A stretch of DNA of 64,000 bases from Kitasatospora sp. A2-31 (GCF_022288725.1 NZ_JAKNTA010000003.1:66972-130971); one strand, 5' to 3'; counted from the first letter of the stretch, positions 42,565 to 51,478 are shown. Numbers and translations are program-made. The notes: a model not told the origin generated them from the letters alone.

Positions 42565-42615
42565 GGACGCACCTGAGCCCGGCTCCCCATGCGGGGGCCG
42601 GGCTCCGGTGCGTCC
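42565..42615. terminator. long bidirectional terminator
   Basis: Three stacked helices: ggacgcacc/ggtgcgtcc, gagcccggc/gccgggctc and cccc/gggg, around loop atgc. There are 22 base pairs in total with one mismatch and one bulge. It separates the convergent aminopeptidase P gene and the sigma-operon. Confidence 0.85.
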
Positions 42616-42616
42616 G

Positions 42617-44074
42617 CTACTTGGCCACCACGCGGACCGGGATGCTGCGCTCGCCGATCGGGGTGAGCTCGCCGCTGCCGGTGTAGGGCAGCAGGGCCTG
42701 GACGGTCACGGGCATCACGCCGGGCCCGGCTCCCCTGTCCATCGTGAGGCGGAACCTGACCGTCCTGCTCTGCCCTGGGGCCAGCGGGAAGAGGGACTTC
42801 GGGTCGGCGACGGCGTAGCCCATGTCGCTGCCGGGGGAGACGGCCACCTGCGTCCAGGTGTCGCCGTCCTGGCGCTCCAGCTTGCCGGAGTTGAAGGCCA
42901 CCGGAGCGTCGGAGGCCGGCGTGCCCGCGTACTGCTCGGTGATCACGAACGGCTGGACCTTGGCGTAGTCGGTCTGGCTGGTGTTCCGGTACGTCACCGA
43001 GAAGGTCACGGGCGTGCCGTTGTTGGGGACCTGCTGGCCGGTGCCGAGGCCCTCCACGCTGACGCTGATGTCGTTCTCGTGGGCGCGCGCCGACGGCGCC
43101 TGGCGCCCGCTCAGGTCGATGCTGTCGAGCATCGAGACCAGGCCCGCCTGGTACTCGGGCTTGAGGCCGATCGCCGCGACGAAGACCTCGTCCTTGTCCA
43201 GGCCCCAGAGCTGGGCCGTGAAGCTCTCGGTGGCGTTGCAGGAGACCTGCCACTGCGTCTTGTAGACGGGCCGGCCGGCCACGATGTCCCTGGTGCGGAC
43301 GGCGGTGCTGGTGATCTTCTCCGAGGCCGTGGGCACGTGCGGGTTGCCCCAGACCGGGCAGTACGGCTGGTACTCCCAGCCGGAGTCCGACTCCAGGGTG
43401 CTCATGACCGGCCAGTTCGCATTCTTGGCCACCTCCGCCGTGTCGTACGAGTACACGGTCACGCCGTACGGCTCGCAGTCGTTGTAGCTCGCCGACGCCG
43501 GAGCCCCCGGGCTCAGCACGCAGACTTCCGTCGACGCCTCCGAGCGCGGCGGGAGGACCCGCCAGCCCGCCGGGGCCTTGAACTTCACGCCGCGGAAGGT
43601 GACCTGGGTCGCCGTCCCGGAGGTGGCGGGCGCGGTGGTCGACGAGGAGGCCGCCGGGCTGCCGCCGGGCCGGCCGGCCGGGACGTCCGGCTCGTCGTCG
43701 GCCGTGGCGGACGGGGACGGGGAGCCGCTCGCGGTCGCCGTGGGGGACGGGCTGGCGGTCGCCGTGGGGGACGGGCTCGCGGGCGAGGTGGTCACGGTGG
43801 CGGCCGGGTCCGGCGTCCGGTGCTCGGCGACGTCGTCGGCGCGGAAGTTGAGCACGCCGACGGCCAGCGCCGCGGCCAGGGCGAACGCCGGCACGGCCGC
43901 CAGGTAGACCGGACGCAGCCTGCGCATTCTTCGACTGGGAGGGTCGGCCGGGCGCAGGTCGTGCGCGGTGATCTGCGCGGCGCGGGCGTTCATCGCCTCG
44001 CGCAGCAGCTGCTCCATCGGACTCTCGCCCGGATCGGCACCACCGCCGGGCAGGCGGGGATTCTTGTCGGTCAT
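42617..44074 (-). CDS. membrane-anchored partner of the SigE-family sigma factor
   Basis: 485 residues; ATGA overlap with the sigma gene. About 50 cytoplasmic residues (MEQLLREAMNARAAQ, a likely sigma-binding helix) precede one span (VYLAAVPAFALAAALAVGVL). An extracellular Ser/Thr/Pro stalk (about 90-150) then supports an outer domain with several cysteines and an Ig-like half near the end (GTPVTFSVTYRNTSQ). The topology is that of a transmembrane anti-sigma factor sensing something outside, but no zinc anti-sigma motif (HxxxCxxC) is present. Role as anti-sigma is inferred from the coupling. Confidence 0.8.
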   Translation of the reverse strand: MTDKNPRLPGGGADPGESPMEQLLREAMNARAAQITAHDLRPADPPSRRMRRLRPVYLAAVPAFALAAALAVGVLNFRADDVAEHRTPDPAATVTTSPASPSPTATASPSPTATASGSPSPSATADDEPDVPAGRPGGSPAASSSTTAPATSGTATQVTFRGVKFKAPAGWRVLPPRSEASTEVCVLSPGAPASASYNDCEPYGVTVYSYDTAEVAKNANWPVMSTLESDSGWEYQPYCPVWGNPHVPTASEKITSTAVRTRDIVAGRPVYKTQWQVSCNATESFTAQLWGLDKDEVFVAAIGLKPEYQAGLVSMLDSIDLSGRQAPSARAHENDISVSVEGLGTGQQVPNNGTPVTFSVTYRNTSQTDYAKVQPFVITEQYAGTPASDAPVAFNSGKLERQDGDTWTQVAVSPGSDMGYAVADPKSLFPLAPGQSRTVRFRLTMDRGAGPGVMPVTVQALLPYTGSGELTPIGERSIPVRVVAK

Positions 44075-44745
44075 CGAACCTTCTCCAGGTGCTTCTCCAA
44101 GGCGTCCAGAGCCCGGCTGGCGGTGGACTTCACGGCACCCCGGGAGAGCCCCAGGGTCTCGGCGATCTGCGCCTCCGACATGTCGGACCAGTAGCGCAGC
44201 ACCAGCACTTCCCGCTGGCGCGGGGTCAGCTCCTGCATCGCCACGAGCACCCGCCGGTGCTCGTCGTTGAGGACGGCGTGGTCCTCGGCGGACGGCGCGT
44301 CCGCCTCGTGCGGCGGGACGTACTCGCGCGCGGTCCTGCGGCGGCGCAGCATGGACCGGGCACCGTTGACCACCGAGGTCCGCAGGTAGCCGAGGGCGTT
44401 GTCCAGGTCGTCGAGGTGCTCTCCGTGGCGCTGGTAGAGCTGGGTGAAGGCCTCCTGCACAACGTCCTCGGCGAGGTCCTGATGGTCGACCAGGAGTACC
44501 GCCATCCGCACCAGGCCGAGCCGGTGCGCGTGGTAAAGGTCGGTCAGCGTGGGCCGGTCCTCGGCCTGCTTCCGGCCCCCGCGCAGCAGCCGGAAGCCGG
44601 AGCGGCGCCTAGCCGCCTCCGGCTCCGCGCCCGGGACGTCGGCCGCCCGGCCGGCCTCCTGGACGCCGAACAGCAGCCCGACCACTCCGGCGAGGATGCC
44701 CCGCCCTCTCGCCGGTCCCGTTATCGGCCCGATGGCCATGGACAT
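44071..44745 (-). CDS. SigE-family ECF RNA polymerase sigma factor
   Basis: 224 residues. Region 2 is LYHAHRLGLVRMAVLLVDHQDLAEDVVQEAF (about 70-100) and region 4 is LTPRQREVLVLRYWSDMSEAQIAETLGLSRGAVKSTASRALDAL (about 173-216). The N-terminal 55 residues, including GVVGLLFGVQEAGRAADV, are additional to the core ECF fold. It should direct RNA polymerase to a specific set of promoters. The downstream membrane protein overlaps its stop and is the obvious candidate controller. Which stress it answers to is unknown. Confidence 0.93.
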   Translation of the reverse strand: MSMAIGPITGPARGRGILAGVVGLLFGVQEAGRAADVPGAEPEAARRRSGFRLLRGGRKQAEDRPTLTDLYHAHRLGLVRMAVLLVDHQDLAEDVVQEAFTQLYQRHGEHLDDLDNALGYLRTSVVNGARSMLRRRRTAREYVPPHEADAPSAEDHAVLNDEHRRVLVAMQELTPRQREVLVLRYWSDMSEAQIAETLGLSRGAVKSTASRALDALEKHLEKVR

Positions 44746-44800
44746 GTACGTTCTGCTTTCCCCCAGGACGCGATCGGCGTTCCGCCGCCCCGTCAGGACC

Positions 44801-44821
44801 CGTGATCAGGTTCGTGATCAG
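44801..44821. promoter_or_regulatory. direct repeat CGTGATCAG in the divergent promoter
   Basis: CGTGATCAG at 44801-44809 and 44813-44821, 12 bases apart and each carrying TGATCA. It lies between the sigma operon and the GlxA-type regulator and could be an operator. Confidence 0.45.
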
Positions 44822-44978
44822 CGGAATCATGCCAGCGCCAGGTTCTCCGACCGGTTCCGCCCCCGTAGTGATGGACGTGTGGACGGCGCGGGGGTTGCAG
44901 GCGGGTTCCGAGGAGTTTCACGTTGGCCGCAACGGCTACACTCACCGGCATTCCGCCACCCGTCAGCAGGGGGTTCCC

Positions 44979-46046
44979 ATGGCCCAGCAGAGCCGCTCCG
45001 GACCGGTGACCGTCGCCATCGGCCGGCGTCCCGAACCGGTGCACGACGTCGCGGTCTACGCCTTCACCGGCATGGCACCGTTCGAACTCGGCGTGGTGGT
45101 GGAGGTCTTCGGTCTGGCCAGGCCGGAGCTGGCCGGGCTGCTGGCGGCGCCCTGGTACGGCTTGAAGGTCTGCGCCGACCGGCCCGGCACCGAGCTCGAC
45201 GCGGTCGGCGGCTTCTCCCTGACGGCCCGGCACGGGCTGGACGAGCTCGCCGCCGCCGACACCGTGGTGGTCCCCGGGGTGCCGAACCCCTTCGGCGGCG
45301 TGGGGGCACCTCCCGGCCGCCACGCCGGGGGCGTCTCCCCCGAGCTGGTCGCCGCGCTGCGGACGGCGCACGAGCGCGGCGCCCGGATCGTGTCGATCTG
45401 CTCGGGCGCGTTCGCCCTGGCCGCCGCCGGGCTGCTGGACGGACACGAGGCCACCACCCACTGGCGTTACGCGGAGCTGCTCCAGCAGCGGTACCCGTCG
45501 GTGCGGGTCAACCCGGACGTGCTCTACGTGGACAACGGCTCGGTGCTGACCAGCGCCGGAAGCGCCGCCGGGATCGACCTCTGCCTGCACCTGGTCCGCC
45601 GCGACCACGGCGCCAAGGTGGCCAACAGCATCGCCCGCCGCTTCGTCGTACCGCCGCACCGGGACGGCGGGCAGGCCCAGTTCATCGAGGCCGCGATCCG
45701 GCCGGTCGAGGAGGAGGACGACGGCGTCGCGCGCTCGATGCAGTGGGCGCTGGGCCACCTGTCCTCGCCGCTCACCGTCTCCGTGCTCGCCCGCGCCGCG
45801 CAGATGTCCGACCGCTCCTACCTGCGCCACTTCACCGCGCGCAACGGCACCAGCCCGATGCGCTGGGTCGTCACCCAGCGCATCGCGGCCAGCCTCCCCC
45901 TGCTGGAGTCGCCCGACGGCTCGGTGGAGGAGATCGCCGCGGCGGTCGGCTTCGAGAGCGCCGCGACCTTCCGCCACCACTTCGGGCGGGTGATGCGGAC
46001 CTCCCCGACCGCCTACCGCCGCTCGTTCGGCCGCGTCGTCGCCTGA
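44979..46046 (+). CDS. GlxA-type AraC regulator with DJ-1/PfpI domain
   Basis: 355 residues from the ATG at 44979 (AGGGGG upstream). An N-terminal DJ-1/PfpI-like domain (DVAVYAFTGMAPFELGVVVEVF, and ISICSGAFALAAAGLLDGHEA-type nucleophile elbow, here RIVSICSGAFA) occupies about 15-220. A C-terminal AraC double helix-turn-helix spans about 240-350 (VLARAAQMSDRSYLRHFTARNGTSP, IAAAVGFESAATFRHHFGRVMRTSP). This is the GlxA-type architecture: the PfpI-like half senses a small molecule and the AraC half activates targets. The target is not visible. Confidence 0.92.
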   Translation: MAQQSRSGPVTVAIGRRPEPVHDVAVYAFTGMAPFELGVVVEVFGLARPELAGLLAAPWYGLKVCADRPGTELDAVGGFSLTARHGLDELAAADTVVVPGVPNPFGGVGAPPGRHAGGVSPELVAALRTAHERGARIVSICSGAFALAAAGLLDGHEATTHWRYAELLQQRYPSVRVNPDVLYVDNGSVLTSAGSAAGIDLCLHLVRRDHGAKVANSIARRFVVPPHRDGGQAQFIEAAIRPVEEEDDGVARSMQWALGHLSSPLTVSVLARAAQMSDRSYLRHFTARNGTSPMRWVVTQRIAASLPLLESPDGSVEEIAAAVGFESAATFRHHFGRVMRTSPTAYRRSFGRVVA

Positions 46047-46139
46047 GCCCGCGGCTCGGTCCGTCCGGCAGCCTGCCCGTTCGGCAGCCCTGCCCGTCGG
46101 GCCTGCCGAGCCGTCCCGTGCCGCGTCAGCCCTGCCGCG

Positions 46140-46916
46140 TCAGCCCTGCTCGCCGGTGCGGAACGCCGCGTTGGCGAGGATGGCGTCGTGCAGCCACTGG
46201 GCGAGCCCGGGGGCGAGCCGCTCGTAGACCTCGGTGAACCGGGGGTCGGCGACGTACATCCCCGCGATGCACCGGTGAATCTCGAAGGTGCAGTCGTAGA
46301 AGTTGTCGACGATGTGCTGCCGGTGCACCTCGGCGAGGTCCATGGCCGGGCCGCCGTCGGCGGGCTCACCGGCGGTGAAGGCGGCGACCAGGCGGTCGTT
46401 CAGGGCGTCCGCCTCGGCCTTGATCCGCTGCCAGTCCGCCTTGCCGTAGTCGGCGGTGCGGCGCTGGGACTGCGCCCAGGCCTCGGTGTCGCCCCAGCGC
46501 TGCTCGGCCTCGGCCTCCCACTCCTCGCGGTAGGCGTCGCCGAAGACCTCGAACTTCTCCTCCGGGGTCAGCTGGATTCCCATCTTCTGTGCCTCCATGG
46601 CGTGTTCGACGGCCGCGGCCAGTGCCTGGAGGTGGGCGATGCGGTCGCTCAGCAGTCGGTGCTGGCGCCGCAGGTGCTCGCTCGGGCTGACCGAGCGGTC
46701 GTCCAGGATGGCCGCGATCTCTTCCAGGGGGAACCCGAGCTCGCGGTAGAACAGGATCTGTTGCAGCCGGTCGAGGTCGGCGTCCCGGTACCGGCGGTAG
46801 CCGGCCCGGGTACGGCCCTCGGGGGACAGCAGTCCGATCTCGTCGTAGTGGTGCAGGGTCCGGACGGTCACCTTGGCGATCCCCGCCACCTGCCCGACCG
46901 AGTAGCCGCCGCTCAT
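46140..46916 (-). CDS. tipA: TipA-type MerR regulator with antibiotic-binding domain
   Basis: 258 residues from the ATG at 46916 (GGAGGGC six bases upstream). MerR winged helix (YSVGQVAGIAKVTVRTLHHYDEIGLLSPEGRTRAGYRRY), coiled coil to about 110, then a TipAS-like domain (EEWEAEAEQRWGDTEAWAQSQRRTADYGKADW to the end). TipA proteins respond to thiopeptides such as thiostrepton, and an internal start often gives the TipAS domain alone. Its promoter (46972-47002) carries a matching dyad, so autoactivation is likely. A longer upstream start is possible. Confidence 0.9.
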   Translation of the reverse strand: MSGGYSVGQVAGIAKVTVRTLHHYDEIGLLSPEGRTRAGYRRYRDADLDRLQQILFYRELGFPLEEIAAILDDRSVSPSEHLRRQHRLLSDRIAHLQALAAAVEHAMEAQKMGIQLTPEEKFEVFGDAYREEWEAEAEQRWGDTEAWAQSQRRTADYGKADWQRIKAEADALNDRLVAAFTAGEPADGGPAMDLAEVHRQHIVDNFYDCTFEIHRCIAGMYVADPRFTEVYERLAPGLAQWLHDAILANAAFRTGEQG

Positions 46917-46971
46917 GCGCGCCCTCCGACGATCCGCTCCCTCATGTGGGGCTCCCTTCGTGCTGACCACG

Positions 46972-47002
46972 AGCCTCCGCCCTCCCGCTGCGTGAGGGTC
47001 AA
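46972..47002 (-). promoter_or_regulatory. MerR/TipA-type promoter dyad
   Basis: Minus strand: TTGACC (47002-46997), 19-base spacer, then GAGGCT. The spacer holds the dyad CCTCACGC-A-GCGGGAGG (46981-46997). The overlong spacer and dyad are what TipA-type activators need. Confidence 0.6.
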
Positions 47003-47137
47003 GCCGGTTTCACCGGCCCCGTCCGCCCCGGCGGTCGACGGCCCCGTGCGAGTCTCCGAGCGGGGGTGCCCGGGCGGGTCGCCGGTTGGACGAAGCCGCC
47101 AATTGCCGGGCCGGACGGGGGCCGCGACCATGTCGCC

Positions 47138-47875
47138 ATGACCACGATCTCTCCGCCCCTGGGACGACGGCTGGCCGCGGAGGCGGTCGGCACGGCGGCG
47201 CTGGCCGCCGTGGTGGTCGGCTCGGGCGCCCGGGCCGCCGCACTCACCGAGGACGGCGGGGTGCGGTTCCTCGCCACCGTCGGTGCCTCCGCACTCGCCC
47301 TGACGGTCCTGATCCAGCTGCTCGGTCCGGTCTCCGGCGGGCACTTCAACCCGCTGGTGACGGCGGGTGCGTGGTGGGCCGGCCGGCGTGGCGGCGACGG
47401 GCCGGGCCTGCGCGAGTTCGGCGCCTACGCCGCCGCGCAGACCGCCGGCGCGGTGCTCGGGACGGGCCTGGCCAACGCGATGTTCGAGCGGCCGTTCGCC
47501 GAGCCGTCCGGGCAGGCCCGGGACGGCGGTGCGCTCTGGCTCGGCGAGGTGGTGGCCACCGGCACCCTGCTCCTGGTGGTGTCCGGTCTCGACCGCAGCA
47601 GGCGCGGAGCACTGGTGCCGGCCGCGGTCGGCCTCTGGGTCGGTGCGGCCTGCTGGGCCACCTCCTCGGGCGGGTTCGCCAATCCGGCGGTCACCGTCGG
47701 GCGGGCGCTGACCGACAGCTACACCGGGATCTCCGCCGGCTCCGTCCCCGGGTTCGTACTCGCCCAGGTGGTCGGTGCGGCGGCCGGTGTGGCGCTGGCC
47801 GGGCTCCTGTTCCGGCCCGGCCGGACCGCGGCCGTCCCGGCGGACGCGCGCGAGCTCGTCCCCGGCCCGCGGTAG
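47138..47875 (+). CDS. aquaporin/glycerol-facilitator family channel
   Basis: 245 residues from the ATG at 47138. Six spans and two half-helices as in MIP channels. The first NPA box reads HFNPLVT (NPL in place of NPA) and the second FANPAVT (NPA). The first box variant may alter pore selectivity. Typical LGEVVATGTLLLVVSG and VGLWVGAACWATSSGG are seen. It should conduct water, glycerol or a similar small neutral solute. Divergent from the TipA gene, 221 bases apart. Confidence 0.9.
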   Translation: MTTISPPLGRRLAAEAVGTAALAAVVVGSGARAAALTEDGGVRFLATVGASALALTVLIQLLGPVSGGHFNPLVTAGAWWAGRRGGDGPGLREFGAYAAAQTAGAVLGTGLANAMFERPFAEPSGQARDGGALWLGEVVATGTLLLVVSGLDRSRRGALVPAAVGLWVGAACWATSSGGFANPAVTVGRALTDSYTGISAGSVPGFVLAQVVGAAAGVALAGLLFRPGRTAAVPADARELVPGPR

Positions 47876-47916
47876 CCGCGCGCCGCCAGCGACGGCCCGC
47901 AGGTCGGCCCGGCCGG

Positions 47917-49185
47917 TCAGCCCGCCGCCCCCACCAGCGTGCGCTCCCGACGCCGGGCCGTCCGCCGGCCCCGCGGATCGCCGCCCCCGGCCCGCGGCCG
48001 CCGCGTCCGCCGGGTGGGCCAGAGCAGGACGTACGCCGCCGAGAGCACGACGAAGGCGAGCCGGACGAAGCCGCGGCCCGAGTCCGACGGGATCAGCAGC
48101 GTGCCCCCGTACAGGGCGGCCAGCGCGATCCAGCTCCACCAGGGCACCAGCCGCTGCTGGCCGACCGCGTCCCAGAGCAGCGTGCCGAGCAGGATCGAGG
48201 CGGTGTAGTACGTGTAGACGCTGGGATCGAGCAGGATCCGGGCGTCGGCGCCGAGCAGCACGACGGCCGGCCAGCGGCCGCGCCAGACCGCCAGCGAGCC
48301 CAGCCCGAGGCCGAGGGCGAACTGGGTCGGCCGGTCCCACCACGGGGTGGCCGGGTCGGTGACCCCGAACCAGCGCAGCGACGAGGCCGGCTGGTTGGGG
48401 ATGGTGAACTTGGCGGCGGCCACCGTGTCCAGGTTGCCGAGGTAGAACGGGAGCCAGGCGACCGCGACCAGCCCGGCGAACCAGAGCGCCGTCCGCAGCC
48501 AGGCCGACCGGGGCAGCGCGAGGATCAGGGGGGCGAAGGCCAGCGCCCAGGGTTTCGAGTCCACCGCGAGCGCCAGGTGGACCGCGACCGGGATGGCCCG
48601 GCCGCGGCTGAGCTCGTACGCGGCCAGGGTGGTGAAGAAGAGCGCCAGCACGTCGTCGAGGTGTGCGAAGCGGACCGAGACCTCGACCCACATCGGGATG
48701 AACGCCAGTCCGGCGACCAGCAGCCGCTGCTGCAGCCGGCGGTGGTTGGTCCCGGTGCCCAGGTAGTACCAGGCGGCGGTGCGGCCGATCAGCACCAGCA
48801 TCACCAGCCCGAGTCCGGACATCACCGCCTCGGCGAGCACCTGCCCGGTGTGCGGCGGGAACGGGTCGAAGAGCCGCGCCACGGCCAGGCTGACCGGGCC
48901 GATCTGCAGCTCGGGGTGGTGCGCGTAGAGCGAGAGGCCGCCGTCGGACCGCCCGCTGAACAGCAGCTCCTCGCCCTGGCGCAGGTAGTGCCAGGAGAAG
49001 CCCCCACTGGGCTCCACCAGCAGGAACCAGAGCACCGTCCAGGCCACCAGGAGCACGTGGTGTCTGCGGACCGGGAGCCCCGCGATCCGACCGGTGGCCG
49101 CCTCGTAGTCGGTGGTGGCCCGTGCCGACCGTGCTCCCCGCACCCTGTACCTCTCCGCGCCGTTCCGCCCCCTCCGGGCGGTCAT
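47917..49185 (-). CDS. polytopic membrane protein, possibly GT87/DUF2029-type mannosyltransferase
   Basis: 422 residues from the ATG at 49185; a later start cannot be excluded because the ribosome site is weak. About ten hydrophobic spans alternate with loops. Motifs such as GFSWHYLRQGEEL, DLHSKPWALAFAPLIL-like AVDSKPWALAFAPLILALP and FAHLDDVLALFFTTLAAY recall DUF2029 and other lipid-sugar-dependent glycosyltransferases, though no catalytic Asp can be assigned with certainty. A role in envelope glycan synthesis is inferred only. Confidence 0.7.
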   Translation of the reverse strand: MTARRGRNGAERYRVRGARSARATTDYEAATGRIAGLPVRRHHVLLVAWTVLWFLLVEPSGGFSWHYLRQGEELLFSGRSDGGLSLYAHHPELQIGPVSLAVARLFDPFPPHTGQVLAEAVMSGLGLVMLVLIGRTAAWYYLGTGTNHRRLQQRLLVAGLAFIPMWVEVSVRFAHLDDVLALFFTTLAAYELSRGRAIPVAVHLALAVDSKPWALAFAPLILALPRSAWLRTALWFAGLVAVAWLPFYLGNLDTVAAAKFTIPNQPASSLRWFGVTDPATPWWDRPTQFALGLGLGSLAVWRGRWPAVVLLGADARILLDPSVYTYYTASILLGTLLWDAVGQQRLVPWWSWIALAALYGGTLLIPSDSGRGFVRLAFVVLSAAYVLLWPTRRTRRPRAGGGDPRGRRTARRRERTLVGAAG

Positions 49186-49234
49186 CCTAGGCCAGGTCGG
49201 GGAACTCCCGTCCTCCGCCCGTGGCGGAACGACC

Positions 49235-49275
49235 GTGCCCCCGGTGCGTCCGGCGAACGGACGCACCAGGGGCAC
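49235..49275 (-). terminator. stem-loop after the LAxTG surface protein
   Basis: GTGCCCC-C-GGTGCGTCCG (49235-49252) pairs with CGGACGCACC-A-GGGGCAC (49258-49275). 17 pairs and one C-A mismatch, 58 bases beyond the stop of the minus-strand gene. Confidence 0.75.
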
Positions 49276-49332
49276 GCGGTCAGGACGGGGCTCGGCCCCG
49301 GCCGGGGCCGCCGCGGTTGCGGCGGCTCAGAC

Positions 49333-50553
49333 TCAGCCCTGCTGGGCCGACTTGCGGCGGCGGAGCACCAGGAGGGTGCCGGCACCGGCAGCGAGGACGG
49401 CGCCACCGGCGATCGCGATGGCGGTGGTGTCGTCACCGCCACCGGTGGTCGCCAGCGCCTTGTCCGCGGCGGTCTTGGCCCCGGAGACGGCGGCCGGGGT
49501 GAGCTTCGGCGGCGTCACGTTCGGGACGGCGACCGGGAAGTCGATCGGCTCCTGCGGGCCGGCCGAGGTGGTGGCGACCGGGGCGGTGGCGGCCGGGGAC
49601 GTCGCCGGGGCCGAGGTGGCCGGGCCGGTCGGCTTGGCGGTCTCGGTCGGCGCGGTGGTCGGCGAGGTGGTCGCCGACGGCGAGGCCGTGGTGGACGGGG
49701 TCGCCGTGGCCGACGGGGTGGCCGTCGAGGTGGCGGTGGCCGTCGCGGTGGCGGTCGGCGACGTGGACGCGCTCGGCGTGGCGGTCGCGGTCGGCGACTG
49801 GCTCGCCGTCGGGCTCCCGGTCGGCTTGGTCGCGGTGGGGCTCGGCTTGGCGGTGGTGGGCTTCGCCGTGGTGGGCTTGGCGGTGGGGCTCGGCTTGCCG
49901 CCGCCGGCCTTGATGGTGAAGCCGGCGCCCTTGATGCCGTCGCAGCTGAAGTGGCCGTTGCCGACCGCCTCGCCGGTCTTGTCGTCGAGCTGCTCGGAGA
50001 AGACCACCGGCACCACGCCGGCCTTGCCGAGCGGCGCGTCGTTGGTGAAGGAGACGCGGACGGTGATGTTCAGGCTCTTGCCGCGGTTGACCGCGAGCAG
50101 GGCGCCGCCGTCGACGTTGCCCTCGCCGTCCACGCCGCCGAGCATGATGAGCACCGCGTCGTCGTCGCTGTCGCCGCCACCGGGGGCGACGCCGGCCGGC
50201 AGCCACGAGCCGCCGGGCAGCTGGTACTCGACCTTGAGGTGGTCGGCCTCCAGGCTGCCCTCACGGTTCTTGAACTTGAGGAAGGGGTAGAACACGAAGT
50301 CGTGCTTGGTCGCGTTGTCGACCTTGAAGGTGAACTGCTTGGACTCGCCACCCGCGATGAAGGTGCTCGGCACCCCGGCGACGGACAGGTCGAGCGCGTT
50401 GTGCGCGGCCTTGTCAGCCTGCGGCGCGGCGGCAGCCGACGGCGAACCGGTGGTGCCGGCGGCCACGGCGCTCTGGGCGCCGGCCAGCACCATCGAGGAG
50501 GCGAGCGCGGCGGCGCCGGCGAGGGCGAAACTGCGGCGTATGGACTTGGACAA
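49333..50553 (-). CDS. LAxTG-anchored surface protein (TTG start)
   Basis: 406 residues from a TTG at 50553, preferred because GAGGT is five bases upstream and the signal sequence then starts SKSIRRSFALAGAAA. After the signal peptide (about 1-32) a beta-rich domain (about 50-200: SKQFTFKVDNATKHDFVFYPF, KSLNITVRVSFTND, with a single Cys) stands on a Thr/Ser/Pro/Ala stalk of about 130 residues. The C-terminus has LATTG followed by a membrane span and RRRKSAQQG, the sorting signal of class E sortases in high-GC Gram-positives. It should be linked to peptidoglycan. Function unknown. Confidence 0.88.
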   Translation of the reverse strand: MSKSIRRSFALAGAAALASSMVLAGAQSAVAAGTTGSPSAAAAPQADKAAHNALDLSVAGVPSTFIAGGESKQFTFKVDNATKHDFVFYPFLKFKNREGSLEADHLKVEYQLPGGSWLPAGVAPGGGDSDDDAVLIMLGGVDGEGNVDGGALLAVNRGKSLNITVRVSFTNDAPLGKAGVVPVVFSEQLDDKTGEAVGNGHFSCDGIKGAGFTIKAGGGKPSPTAKPTTAKPTTAKPSPTATKPTGSPTASQSPTATATPSASTSPTATATATATSTATPSATATPSTTASPSATTSPTTAPTETAKPTGPATSAPATSPAATAPVATTSAGPQEPIDFPVAVPNVTPPKLTPAAVSGAKTAADKALATTGGGDDTTAIAIAGGAVLAAGAGTLLVLRRRKSAQQG

Positions 50554-51019
50554 GGAGACCTCACGAGAGAGTCCGGGCGCGGCCCGGGAAGCGGCGGGCA
50601 CGGCTGTCCGAACAGCAAACCCCCCGCGAAGCTGAAAGTCCGACGGAGACTACCGAAGGAATCGGCCACTCCGGAAGGCGGGTACCCCCCTGGCTTCCCG
50701 CACGCACCCCCCGCGCCTGTCCGTTTAACCCAACTCTGTTACCGTACAAGGCTTTTGATCACCACCAACAGGCGACCCCGGCGTGACCGGTACACGTCCG
50801 CGGGACGGTACGCGAACCCCACCGGTGGCGCAATTCCGACCCCGGGCGCCGTGGCCCGCGGTCCGGTGCCCCCCGGCACGGCGGGCGCGGTTGCAGCCCG
50901 CCGGGCCGGTCGCGGTCGCGTGACCGGGCACCGGCTCCGGCCCCGGCCGGCAGGCCCAGTCGCACCGGCCCAGTCGCACCGGCCCAGTCACACCGGCCCA
51001 GGCCGGCCGGCCCACCGGC
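50554..51019. promoter_or_regulatory. leader and promoter of the LAxTG protein
   Basis: 466 bases without a gene. TTGTAC (50749-50744) and TAAACG (50727-50722) on the minus strand are 16 bases apart, in the only AT-rich patch, and form a plausible promoter. A 14-bp tandem repeat gcccagtcgcaccg (three copies, 50954-50995) is farther upstream. Confidence 0.5.
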
Positions 51020-51478
51020 TCAGGCGCAGGCCCGCTGGGCGAGGGCGACGACGGGCGGCACGGCAGGAGGGGCGGCAGCAGGGGCGGCGCCCGGCCGGAC
51101 GGCCTCCAGGTGGGCGACCACCCGGCGGCGCAGCAGCTCGTACTGGGTCTGGAGCCGGCCGGGGCGCTGCGGGCGGGCGACCGGTCGGCCCGGGCCGACC
51201 TGCTCCTGCGGACCGAACTGCTCCCGGGTCAGGTCGACCTCGAAGCCGGTCGCGAACCGGTTCCACCAGTGCAGGTCCGTCCGGACCCCGCCGACGTGCA
51301 CCTCGCCCATCATCAGCTCGCCGCCGAGCAGGTCGTGCAGCACCATCGCCGTCACCCCGCACTGGCCGCGGGCGGGATTGTCGGGACGCCAGTGGGCCAG
51401 GTCCTCGGGCGCACAGGTGTCGACACCCCAGGAGGAGCGGATCGCACGTTCGATGTCGTTGAGGGTCCACGCCGTCAT
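51020..51478 (-). CDS. YunG-like protein
   Basis: 152 residues from the ATG at 51478. It reads as the YunG family: IERAIRSSWGVDTCAPEDLAHWRPDNPARGQCGVTAMVLHDLLGGELM, HVGGVRTDLHWWNRFATGFEVDLTREQF, then a Pro/Ala tail. The conserved Cys-Gly-Val-Thr-Ala and His-Trp-Trp-Asn residues recall a papain-like fold, but no enzymatic activity is established for the family. It ends in a low-complexity Ala/Pro segment unlike the folded part. 42 bases downstream of the F420-type gene on the same strand. Confidence 0.82.
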   Translation of the reverse strand: MTAWTLNDIERAIRSSWGVDTCAPEDLAHWRPDNPARGQCGVTAMVLHDLLGGELMMGEVHVGGVRTDLHWWNRFATGFEVDLTREQFGPQEQVGPGRPVARPQRPGRLQTQYELLRRRVVAHLEAVRPGAAPAAAPPAVPPVVALAQRACA

